Source: Poecilobothrus nobilitatus
Lineage: Eukaryota > Arthropoda > Insecta > Diptera > Dolichopodidae
NCBI GenBank assembly: GCA_947095535.1
Contig: OX352774.1
Location: 74,090,416 to 74,154,415 of the forward strand
DNA length: 64,000 nucleotides
Direction of reading: 5' to 3'
Both the position numbers and the translations under genes were made by a program. How positions within the stretch are numbered: position 1 is the stretch's first letter; each line of letters starts with the position of its first letter. Positions 43,368 to 54,000 of this stretch are shown in pieces. The notes under the pieces were generated by a model. That model had not been told where the DNA came from. It saw only the letters and a program-made list of their open reading frames with translations, and ran no database searches.

Positions 43368-45984
43368 TAGAAACGTATACATAACAATAGAAAAATATAC
43401 TTTTTAAAAATTACTTCTCTATAGTTAGATGTTACACAAAAATAAAGTATTATACATGTATATACCATACAATTAAAAATTTATTTTGAGTTTTTATAGT
43501 CTAGGTAGTAGCTGGTAGTAGTCTACTGAAAGTTTCAACAGTAACAGCAGTAACCACAGTAATTATAATTTTTTAAGTACTTTAAAGTAACAGAATGAGA
43601 ATGAATAGTTATTAAAAGTAATATATAAATTGTAAATAACTAAAAATAAATTGTATCTTAAAATATAAATTAAATAAAATTTACAAATAATACAAGCCGC
43701 GTTCCACACGCATGTAAATTTTATACAGTACTTTGACATTCCATTTTTGACAGTACATTTCAGACATTCCGAATTTTTTTGTTAGGATAGCGATACTTAT
43801 GTAAAATCCATATCCAAAATATTTTCTTTTAATTATTTTATATCGTAAACAAAAAAAAATTAGAATTAAGTTAGATTTTATGATTAAAAATATTCTAACA
43901 AACAAATTCAGTTAAAAATTTTAATATTTTAACTTTAATATTTAATAATAGAAAATTTATTTTATTATTTTATTGACAGATCAAAATTTTTACGTAGGTA
44001 TTATAATAAAATTGATTTTATATTAAAAGTTGTTCCACATCAATTTTTTTTCAGACACAAACACTTTTTATTCGGATACAACTACATTTTTTCGAAAAAA
44101 AAAAAAATGGTTCATCAGTCTTTATCGCTCGCATGTGTTTTTCGTATCTTTCATTACTTTTTCTAGAAAAAAATAAACGTTTTTAAATAAAAATGCGCTT
44201 TCAACAAAAATTATTTAATTTATTTTTTAAATGAAAATGCCATCATCTATTAAAAAAAAAGCTTCTCTAATCTAATTAGTAACTAATTAGTAATAAAATA
44301 ATTTTAAAAATTGGAAAGAGGTCGAAATATTCTTCTCCCACACACAAAAACAAACTATGAGCCGAACCTCATTTTAAAATTTTATACAGACATCCTTAAT
44401 GGACAACACCATAATCAAAAGTTTTTTTGTACTTGTAAAGTACTTTTTGATTTATATGTTACCAAAATATATTTGATAATTCTTGATTAATATACCATTC
44501 AAAATTCCATTTAACATCTCCAGTCGGTGTATAAATTGACTGTAATGTAATACTATTTTATTATTATTACATTGTACATTATTGTATTAAAGCCTTTACT
44601 TTAAACACAAAAATTTTGCTCTGTACTATATTTAAAAATAATTAATGAATTTTTAAATCAAATTATTAAAAATTTTATTCAATATAATTAATAGTGTGCT
44701 AAACTTTGCTAAAATATTTCCAAATAAATTTATTAACAAAAAGAATAATTTTATTTCTATTTTTTTAAAAAGATTTTAATTATTATTAATTTTAGAAATT
44801 ATAAAAATAAATTTTGAAATTTTTAAAGCATAAAAATATATTTTAATACTCAAACATTTATTATTTAAAAACTAAATACTAAAAATTGTGAAAAACGACA
44901 CCAAAAATTTAAAAAACCAATTAATGGCAATTAAATAACACTATCATCTAAAATCATTTTTAATATATTAACTAAGATGAAACTTTGATATCATAGAATA
45001 TGACCTTTGTTTTTACTTTATTTATTATACTTTACCTTTAAATCAACAAAACTTTGTATACATTTAACATTAAGCTTGGTTTACACTGTGATACAAGTAT
45101 CGGAGGATAATAAAGGAAATAAAGGATTATCTTTTTCATCACCTCAAAAGCAACATCATCGAACAAATATCCTTAATTGGACCATCATTATACAAAAATG
45201 TTATTGAAAATTTTGATAAAAGATTGACAATTTTCCAAGCTAGCAGAGTAGGTTACTTGAACAACATTCTTTTTCATCTTTAACCGGAACCAATGTACTT
45301 TAATTCTTATAAAAAGTACATAACAATAAATAATAAATTTAAAGAAAATAAGAAGAACACGACGATGGTGGGTTAGATATTTTTTGAAAAAAAAACAAAA
45401 TTGCCATAGGGCTTGCAATATGTTGATGAAGGAGTTAACATTACAAGATGGAAGTAATGTTAAAAATTTAACGAATGGAAAAACTTATTTTGAAGAACTG
45501 TTGAAATTTAGAAGCTTTAATAATAGTAAAGAAAAATACAACATTTATAGCGTCAATATCTCCAATAGACATTAATATTCCAAATAGACTATAAAATATA
45601 TATTTAATATAAGAGATGAATTAATAATTGAAATTTATTAATGAACCCTTATCTTAAAACTATTTGAACCACAAAATTACTAATTTTTGATAATTTTATA
45701 AAATATAAGGACGAATTCATTTAAAATTTTGAGAAAACCTCCTGTGATTTGTATGCGGCAATTCGTGTTTTATGAATATACAAAATATTTGAGCAATTGA
45801 ATGAGATAGATTAAATGTATGACCATTTATATGAAGTAAAGTATTGCGACTTGTATATTTGACTTCTATAGTTCACAAATCTCAAGAAATGTATCTAAAT
45901 GTAGCTTTATACATTATAAAATACATTATAACAGAAAATAGAATAAAATTACAAAGGTAACCCTAATTACCTATTAAATGGGTG
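43368..45984. other. Intergenic, no supported gene
   Basis: AT-rich spacer of 2.6 kb. Stretches around 45100-45220 and 45384-45575 have lower AT content and open frames of 63-66 codons with mixed amino acids (VSEDNKGNKGLSFSSPQKQ; MLMKELTLQDGSNVKNL). I see no family motif or convincing splice link, so they are left as possible remnants of an unrecognised gene. Confidence 0.4.
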
Positions 45985-46358
45985 AACTACAAAAGCCGAT
46001 TTATCATAATTCTGTTTTATCAAAAACCTGTTTTTTAAAATCCTGGTTTTTGAAATCCTGTTTTTTTTTTAAATTCTAGAAAAAGCGTATAAACCTGATG
46101 TCGACCCCAATTCTAAAATCCCTCCTAATTCACAATCGCACAATATATATGTATATAAAAATATTCTGCAAAAAGCGTATAACCTGCTTTTGAATCCAAC
46201 TCTAGAATTCCTATTAATCCATAATTTCGGACAAAATTTCCCCCAATCGTTCTTTTACATATGTAAATAAACGGCGGGTTTTAAAAAAACAGGATTTTAA
46301 AAATCAGGATTTCAAAAACATAATTATAAAAAACAGGATTGTGGTGAACCGGCTTAGG
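45985..46358. mobile_element. Fold-back (long imperfect inverted repeat) element
   Basis: Left arm GGTGAACTACAAAAGCCGAT, TTATCATAATTCTGTTTTAT, TTTTTAAAATCCTGGTTTTT and GAAATCCTG. Right arm CAGGATTTCAAAAACATAAT, TATAAAAAACAGGATTGTGG, TGAACCGGCTT. The arms are inverted copies of about 75 bp with CAGGATTT/AAATCCTG modules. The middle has AAAAGCGTATAAACCTG twice (46080, 46175). Confidence 0.6.
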
Positions 46359-46854
46359 ATACGATCCCCTATTAAATACAGCTATTATGATTAGATAATA
46401 TTAAATAGGAACACAATTAACTCATTTGCTAACTTTTTTCCGCATTTATTAAAAATTTCAAAAAAAAAAAAATGAATCCTTTAAACACAATTAATTCCAA
46501 TGAGCGATCACTATCTTATAAAGTTCTAAAAGTTTTTTATATGGATTATCTAAGATTAGATTAAAATAAATTAAAAAATAAAATATGGTCTATTATGTGT
46601 TAATAAATTCTACTTACATATGTACATACATTATGTATAGATCAATTTTATTATTTATTCATGTTTGAATTTAATTACAAAACTCTATTAAATTGACAAA
46701 AATCTTTTATTAAAATAATTAACTTAATTTTATTTTTATTTTTTCTCAAATTTTAAATTTTAAATACGTAATACGAACATAAATGCATGCGGTATAACAA
46801 GTGTTATTTTAACATTTAAATATTTCTTTTAAATTAAAATTTTAGAATTTAGTT
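46359..46854. promoter_or_regulatory. Upstream region of the DUF1091 gene at 46855
   Basis: AT-rich, nothing specific recognised; promoter role by position only. Confidence 0.25.
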
Positions 46855-49375
46855 ATGAAATTTTTATTATTAATTTTTATTTTTATAACTTTTATTAAAA
46901 TTATTGAAAATAAGGTAATTAATTGATTAAATAATTATTAGTATACATTATAATTTTTAATTTTGATTGTTTTTACTTTTCTTTTGTATCAAAAAATATG
47001 TTACGTAATCTTTAAAATTTATACATATGCACAGAGCTTTACAAAATACAAATGGGATTACAAATGGTGTAAAATTTCATAAGACAATGTTCTATTCTAT
47101 AAACGATACATTTATTTATATGTAATTATACATAATATGCGTGTAAAAATATAATTAGAAGAGATAAATAGAAGGTGGTTTACAAAATTAGGGTATTCCC
47201 CTTTTCCAGACTATTTATATATAAGTATATGTACGCGAAATTCTGAATTAGAAGGAATTTTAAAGTTGATCTTAAAATCAGAGTTACGCTTTTTACAAAA
47301 TATTTGTATATGTACATAAAGGTACGTACATACATAATATATTATATGAGATTCTGAATAATATGAGATTTTATAGTTTGTTACAAAATCAAGGTTTCAA
47401 TAATTTGATATGAAGGGGTTTGAGGACGACAGCCCGACTTTTTTAAGTACATACTTGCTATTAAATATTGATTTTTTTTTTGTGGAATTTTTTTCTTTGG
47501 AATTTCGTTCCCAACCCAAACAAGTACTATACTACTAATTGAGTAAAAATATTTGTTTTCAACTACCTACATACATACATACATATGAACATATGTATAT
47601 TTGAGTAAAATTATGTAAAAGAATTAGAAAAATATTTTTTTTCAAATTTGTATAATATAGTTAAGTATAAATATTTTATGTCAAAACAAGTAAAATAAAG
47701 AGTTACGATTCCGATTCTTTTATACCCATAGGAATACCGCATTAGATTACAAGGCGAAGAAGCTCTATGATTTTATGTTTTAGTTTAAAAATTTGCCCTA
47801 CATGACCGGTGTACAGATTTTTAAAATTGTGACATTTGAATTAATGAAAGATCTTATTTTTATCTTAAAAAAAAAACAAAATAAACAAAACAAAAAGGAA
47901 AACAAATATAAATTTGTTTTTTCAATATATGATTTTTATTTTAGTTGTAACATCTTCTAATCACAAAAGCCACCGCATGCCAACCACTGAGTTATAATTA
48001 TTCAATTAATATAAGATATAGTAAAGAAAATTATTAAAATTGTAAAAATTATAATTAATTTTTAAAATTAATGAAATAATGAATGATTTATTTTGGTTAT
48101 TTGTTTATTATTTTGCTATAGAAATTTTTTTTTTATTTACGCGTATGATACGTCTCTGGTATATTAAAATTGTGCCTCCGTTTGTAAAACGTTAAAATAA
48201 GCATACTGGATAAAGACGGAAGAACAGTTCGCTTTGTAATCAAATCGGGTAATTGTACATACAAGAATAAACATATCCTTCATTTTTCTTGTTTTGACAT
48301 AAAATATTTGAGAAAAGCATTTGAAATACTTTTATGAAATACTTTACTAAAGTATTCGAAAAATTCGAATGAAAAACTTTTACTTAAGAAAAATATTTGA
48401 AATATTTTTTTTTTAGAACTCTATTTGTATTTGGAAATACCAAATTAAATTCTTAACTTGATAAGAGTATTTTTAATTCTTTTTCCTTGAATACTACCCA
48501 GCTTTGCATATTTAGCTTCACTTATATTACTTCTACCGCAGCCAAGCTATCTCTAAGAAAGTAAAGTAATCTTTATAGGATTTAGTGCTAGTAGTTCATC
48601 TTCGACAAAGCCATATTCTCCTAGATGCACATATATTGTACAGAGTAAAGATGTAAAATAAAAATCATAGTTAAGTGATTACTAATTAGTAATTACTTAG
48701 TTAGTTATTGTATTATTTTACAATTTTTATTACCATTATAAGAAAGATTACAGGTGGCACCGTGTTATACATGTATTAAAGTAAAATCAATATTTACACT
48801 AGATTGTTATTATCACTATAGACATTTATACTCATTTATACTCATTTAAAAAAAAATTTTTTTTTTTTTTACAGCAAAAATTTTGTGTTAAATTAAAATC
48901 ATTAAAAATTACTTCAAATCATAAATATAATGATGCAAATTTATCAATAAAACAAACAAAAACTGGAGATCAAGCGGTAACATTTACATATCGTTTATAT
49001 AAAGAAATTGAAATAATATTTTTACATGTTGAAGTTCATATTAAATCAAAAAAATTAAATGTTGAAATGATAAATAGTACAATAGATGCATGTAAAGTAT
49101 TTGATAATCGTGGTTTAAATATTATAGCATTTACATTCTTTCAAAGTTTAAAAGAAATAAAAACATTACCACATTCTTGTCCAATAAAACCAGGATTTTA
49201 TTATTTAAAAGAATTTATAGTTAATCAAGCAGATTATCCACAAGTAATGCCAAATTGTGATTCAATATTAAAAATAGATTTATTTACAATAATAAAACAA
49301 AATAAAATAACATTAGTTAATATGTTTGTACAAAATAATTGGGATAAATTAAAAAAAAATCAAAAATGTATCTAA
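46855..49375 (+). CDS. DUF1091-family secreted protein (singleton, 2-kb intron)
   Basis: Exon 1 46855-46914 (20 codons, MKFLLLIFIFITFIKIIENK, signal peptide) and exon 2 48875-49375. Phase-0 intron of 1960 bp, the longest in the cluster, with a GTAATT donor and TTTTTACAG acceptor; it contains a family G repeat (47365-47455) and an ACATACATACAT microsatellite. The product has 186 residues. Mature start QKFCVKLKSLKITSNHKY. Motifs: NSTIDACK (about 87-94), LPHSCPIKPGFYYLKEF (about 121-137), an extra cysteine in MPNCDS, final cysteine in QKCI, the last but one residue. Joining the exons across 2 kb rests on matching phase and the family plan; an alternative first exon closer to exon 2 cannot be excluded. 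Confidence 0.8.
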
Positions 49376-50841
49376 TAAATAAATTATTATAAAAAATTCG
49401 AAATTTATAAATTGGTTTTTATTTTCTCTTTGAAAAATTCTAAAATTAATTGTTCTGATACCTCGATTAGGTCCATCTTTGATAAAAAGTTGGAAAAGAT
49501 TTCAGAAGCCCATTTCAATCACTATTATTAAAATTAATAAATGTATATAGGTACTCATCTATTATATCCTTTTATTAATAGAAAATCAAAGCTAAAGCCA
49601 AAATTGAACATTTTTAACGTAAATTTATGTAAATATTACAGCAAAATAATAAATGAGAAAAGTCGTAAATGAGTATGAATGAGTCAGTCATAAAAGTTGT
49701 AAATTCTTTATTGTTGTAATATAATTGTAAGAAAATATTTAGAAGAAGTATTAGTGTTTTAAATAGTTTAACCGGGATTTTTAAAGTAGCAACCACCACT
49801 ATTTTAAATAATTTGTTAAAAAATAATCAGAAAAGAACTCTTAAAGAGAAGTTCTATGAATTTAAATACAAAATTATAAATATGACTTCGTCATCATCAT
49901 CATCATCATCATGACCAACACTACCAACCTTATAATGTAACCAAAAACAAAAATATCATCTACAAAAAAATTGTACCATTTTCTAGCCAGATTTTATGAG
50001 AAGTAATTAATAAAAATGGCGTTTTGCTAAATTTTTTTATGTTAACTGGATTTATGTTAAAAGTCTTTTTATGCTTACTGTTTTTATGCCAAGTGGCTTT
50101 TTGAGAGATAGATTTATGCTAACTGTAAATACCATTAATTCCATTTCCATACACCATACCATACCCCATCATAGGCCATAAATACCATTATAAAAAAAAT
50201 CTTCAATATTATTTAACCGGAAAATTCCGTTCAGAATTAATTACTTCAAATAATCGTTTAATTAAAATCTAAATTAATGTATTCAATGAAGTTAATGAAG
50301 TTATTTTAAGTTAATTTTATTTATTTATTTATTTATTTATTTACTATAATTTATTAAGTAATATCAGTAACATGCTTTTTGAAAATATTTTAATTTTGCC
50401 TTTACTTTTAAATTTCTGGCCTGCTTCCAAGCAACTAATGCTAGCATTAGGAACACAAATTAAATTATTATTGCACATCTTTAGAATTATGTTGTGTAAC
50501 TTAAGAAAAAATATAACATATAATTATGTAAATATAATTATATAAAAACTAAAAATAATTATCATTAAAGATAATTAAATTAAAAATAGTATACAGCTGT
50601 TATCGAAAATATCATTTGCTGCATATCTGATGCAAAAGCATATTGTCAAATGTTTGCATTAAACTTTTTATGCTAAAATGATTAAACTATCGCAGACAAA
50701 GCATTTGACGTTTATTAAAACGTTTTTATTTTATATTTTATTTCTTAAAATTCTAAACTAAATTTTAAAAATAATTTTTTTGAAGAAATTATGAATTCAA
50801 CCGAAGTTTATAATAAAAAATAAATTAAAAAAAAAATACAT
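49376..50841. repeat. Intergenic with microsatellites
   Basis: TCATCATCATCATCATCATC at about 49888-49912 and TTTATTTATTTATTTATTTA at about 50318-50343. Also a stretch with TATGTTAACTGGATTTATG / TTTTTATGCTTACTG type near-repeats at 50037-50125. No gene. Confidence 0.6.
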
Positions 50842-51225
50842 TTAATTAGAGTTTTGTTTGCAAATTTCCATTTGCTTTAAAAAACTAAGCACTTCTTGTA
50901 AATTATTTTTTTTAGCAGGCGATTTCTCAGAAATTTCCTTTTCTATATTATTTGAAACACTACTTTCACTTAGTAGTAAGTCAAAAATTATGTCACTTGG
51001 AGCAGTTACAAAGTCTTTACATCCAAATACTACATCAAACTCCGCAAAATAAGGCCAATGTGTACGGCCTTTTTTCGTTCTGTTGTTTCTTTTTGTTATT
51101 CTATTGTACGTTATCATGAGGTTGTTGAGTTTTTTCTTCGACTTCTCTGCAGAAAAAGGAAATTCAACGTTAACTTTAATCATTTCTGTATGTACCATTT
51201 TCCACAATGTTTTCTTTGATTTTTT
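50842..51225 (-). CDS. SANT/trihelix (Myb-like)-type DNA-binding fragment
   Basis: A 121-codon minus-strand frame, which can extend upstream in frame from GKKSKKTLWKMVHTEM after a possible TTTTAG acceptor at about 51225. The pattern TLWKMV...FPFSAEKSKKKLNNLMITYN...WPYFAEFDVVFG fits the second and third helices of a Myb/SANT-like trihelix domain, as found in insect transposon-derived or regulatory proteins. The first tryptophan helix would lie in an upstream exon that I could not find. A charged tail ends LSFLKQMEICKQNSN. It may be a terminal exon of a real gene or a fragment of a PIF/Harbinger-associated Myb-like gene. Confidence 0.4.
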   Translation of the reverse strand, partial: KKSKKTLWKMVHTEMIKVNVEFPFSAEKSKKKLNNLMITYNRITKRNNRTKKGRTHWPYFAEFDVVFGCKDFVTAPSDIIFDLLLSESSVSNNIEKEISEKSPAKKNNLQEVLSFLKQMEICKQNSN

Positions 51226-51813
51226 TCCAGAACTAAAATCGTTATCAAAATCTTATTTATAAGCCATATGAATATAGGATTTATTTCCGAATTTTAGGGG
51301 ATTTTAGTCTTATAACGGGTATAATTGAGTACATTTTCTTCTACCAAAACTATTTTGTTAAAAAAAAACAGTGTCTATATGGATTTATTTATGTAGTTAT
51401 ATCTCAAACGGTGTAAATATAAGAACGTGAATTAGAAAGATAAGAATAACTTTTTATATTCAATATATTTTATTTTTTTCCTTGCCACTTCTATAAGGAG
51501 CATAGGGCATCAGCTAAGTCATTTATTATTCATATTTGATTAAGTTTCAGTTTCTGGAATCATTGATTTCACTAACCATTGATTACTCGGCTGTAGCTAT
51601 TGTACTAGACGTCTATTAGACGTTTCTTTTATTTCTACGCCATCTATTTATCTTATACAAGAATTATGGTTTATTATTATTTTATTATATAGCTAATTAC
51701 AATATGATATTAATTATAATTTATAGGACATAAATACTTATTTTTAATTTAATTATATTCTACTAATTTTATATTATAAGAAAAATGTCTATTATTTTTT
51801 ATTAATCAATATG
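51226..51813. other. Intergenic, no gene seen
   Basis: AT-rich; ACTAGACGTCTATTAGACGT is a short direct repeat near 51605. No recognised feature. Confidence 0.45.
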
Positions 51814-51890
51814 ACCCAGCCGGGGTTTGAACCGGAGACCTTTCGTATCAAAGGCCGGTGTCTTAACAAACTACGTACACCATTGGCTGG
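51814..51890 (-). repeat. tRNA-like sequence, probable SINE head or tRNA pseudogene
   Basis: Minus strand: CCAGCCAATGGTGTACGTAG (A-box-like), TTAAGACACCGGCC, CTTTGATACGAAAGG (anticodon-arm-like) and CCGGTTCAAACCCCGG (B-box and T-arm). CCAGCC at the start pairs with GGCTGG near the end, but the arm lengths are wrong for a normal tRNA: the T-arm has a mismatch or an 8-nt loop and no proper acceptor stem forms. No A tail was seen. Unlikely to be a functional tRNA. Confidence 0.6.
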
Positions 51891-52255
51891 ATTAAATTCA
51901 AGATTAAATTGTATATAATGAGTTGACTATTAAAATTTGTAAGTCATTTGTAACTCAAATTCAAATATATGTACTTATATTCGTAAAAGTAGAATAAAAA
52001 GAACAAATGTAATATATGTAGTATGTACTATAAATTGATTGCGATTATGATTGTACAAAGTAAAAACATCTAATAGCTAAAAATAAATTTAATATTTCTC
52101 TTCTTAATAAAAAAAAATTAATCAATATTTGTAATTTTTAGTTTTATTTTCTTTTAAATTTTTATATAAAATGAAAAATATTTAAATCAGAAGGTAACTA
52201 ATTAATTAATTCTTCATCTTAATTTGTTTTTCAGAATCATAACTTTATACTTGGC
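51891..52255. promoter_or_regulatory. Upstream region of the DUF4789-type gene
   Basis: AT-rich; 365 bp before the start codon, with a pyrimidine tract and TTTTTCAG at about 52226, so an upstream non-coding exon joined here is possible. Confidence 0.3.
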
Positions 52256-54000
52256 ATGAAGAAAAAGTTAACAAGAGTCTTAAAATGTCAGACATCACTC
52301 TTACAAACAAGTGTAATCTGCACACTTTTATTAATAATAATATGTAATCAAATTGAAAGTGCAATTGTACCACCACCATGGAGTGATCCAGAAAAAAATC
52401 CATGTGCTTCAATGCCAGGTGGATGGCAACTTTTATATTGGCCACCACTTCAAAAATGTTTTAAAATATTTTCAGTGGGTTATCCTTGCCCGGAAACAAT
52501 GGAATTAAGTCCAGCAGCATTAACTGGTAAACAAATGGCAAAACTTGGTATTTCAGCTGAATGTAAATGTCCACCTGGTACAGCACAAAGTCGTAAAACT
52601 CAAAAATGTTATACATTATTCGAACAAGGACCATGCAATCGAGGAGAATATTTTAATGAAGCTCCAGAATCAATAGGAAGAAAGTACATATATTAAATAA
52701 ATTATTTATAATTAATAGTTAATACTAAATTACATATATATATAATTTTTATTAATAATATTTAATGTTAATTAATGTAGGCCGACAGTACGATGGGGTA
52801 AATGTGAAAAACCTAGACCATGTCCGAAAGGGATGCTTTTTTGGCCAAAAGATACTAAATGTTATACACAATACAAAAGAGGACCATGTCGTAAAGGAAA
52901 ATTACTAATATTAGGTGATGATAGGATAGCAAAGTGTTCAGTAAGTTTATTATTAATTTTTCATTCGTAATTATTACAAAACCTCAAAACAAAATAAACA
53001 TTTAATAAAATTTTAGTGCGAAAGTCAAGGAGTTTTAAAAGCATATTATTTTGAAGCTGAAGAAACATGTCATGAACATTTTACACGGGGTCCATGTACT
53101 GGTCATGGACATATATTTTTACCAGGTGGTAAATGTGGCTGTAATCCACAAATGCCTCATTATAACTTTGAAACAAATCAATGTTATGAATTAGGTATTA
53201 ATTTAATTATAACCAATTTAAAAAAATAATATATTTTAAATTTCATTCTAATTTTTTTTTTTTTTTTTTTAGGATCTCAAGGTCCATGTCCACAAGGTCA
53301 TATTTTTACAATACCAGATGAACATTCAAATCAAAATCATGATCGTCAGCCTTTAAGAGCAAAATGTCAATGTCGTGATAATTATATTTTATGGGAAAAT
53401 GATGGCCTTTGTTATAGACTTTATACGCGTGGACCATGTAAATCTGGAGAATTTTTAATTAATAATACAAGTTGTATTAAAAATTTCTGTGGTAAAGGAC
53501 GTCTTTATTTTCCAGAACAAAAAACTTGTTATAGAATTGGTTCACAAGGACCCTGTTCTTTATATGAAGTTGTAATATTTGATTTTACAACAAAACCATC
53601 TATTGATGGTATTTCATTTAATGGTATGTGTGGATGTTCCGGTGTATTAAAAAATTTAGATCAACAATGTACTAATGCTGCTATTGATCCAAATGAAAAT
53701 ACTTGTGAATCATCACCTGGTATGGTTGAATTAAATGGTAAATGTTATAAATTGTATACAAGAGGACCATGTGGTCCAGGACAATGGTTAGAACCATTTA
53801 AAATAAATAACGAATTACGAGAAAATTATAAAAGAATGACTAGTAGAGCAAAATGTCAATGTCGACCTGGTTATGAAAGTTATCAAAATAAAGAAGATAG
53901 TGGTAATATAATTAGTGGTTGTTATACACCAAATGTTGGTATTGCAAGGTATTTAAATGAACAATATTCAAATCATACCTATAAATTCAGAAAAATTTAA
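52256..54000 (+). CDS. Cysteine-rich secreted protein, DUF4789 type
   Basis: Four exons: 52256-52683, 52781-52940, 53017-53194, 53273-54000. Introns of 97, 76 and 78 bp; frame is kept through all junctions (phases 2, 0, 1). The product has 497 residues. Residues 1-36 are a basic start plus hydrophobic core (TSVICTLLLIIICNQIESA), a signal peptide. The rest is built from repeats of the form C-Y/F-x4-G-P-C-x2-G: KCYTLFEQGPCNRG, KCYTQYKRGPCRKG, TCHEHFTRGPCTG, QCYELGSQGPCPQG, LCYRLYTRGPCKSG, TCYRIGSQGPCSL, KCYKLYTRGPCGPG, and a degenerate first one (KCFKIFSVGYPC). Between them are CxC motifs (CKCPPG, CGCN, CQCR, CGCSG, CQCRPG). DUF4789 proteins are arthropod extracellular proteins of unknown role (recalled). 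Confidence 0.88.

Noticed and set aside
45007..45575. Possible small gene around two open frames
   Set aside because: Composition is somewhat coding-like, but there is no shared frame through a credible splice pair and no recognised motif; kept only as a note in the intergenic entry.
51814..51890. Functional tRNA gene
   Set aside because: A- and B-boxes are present, but acceptor and T-stem pairing is wrong, so it is listed as tRNA-like only.
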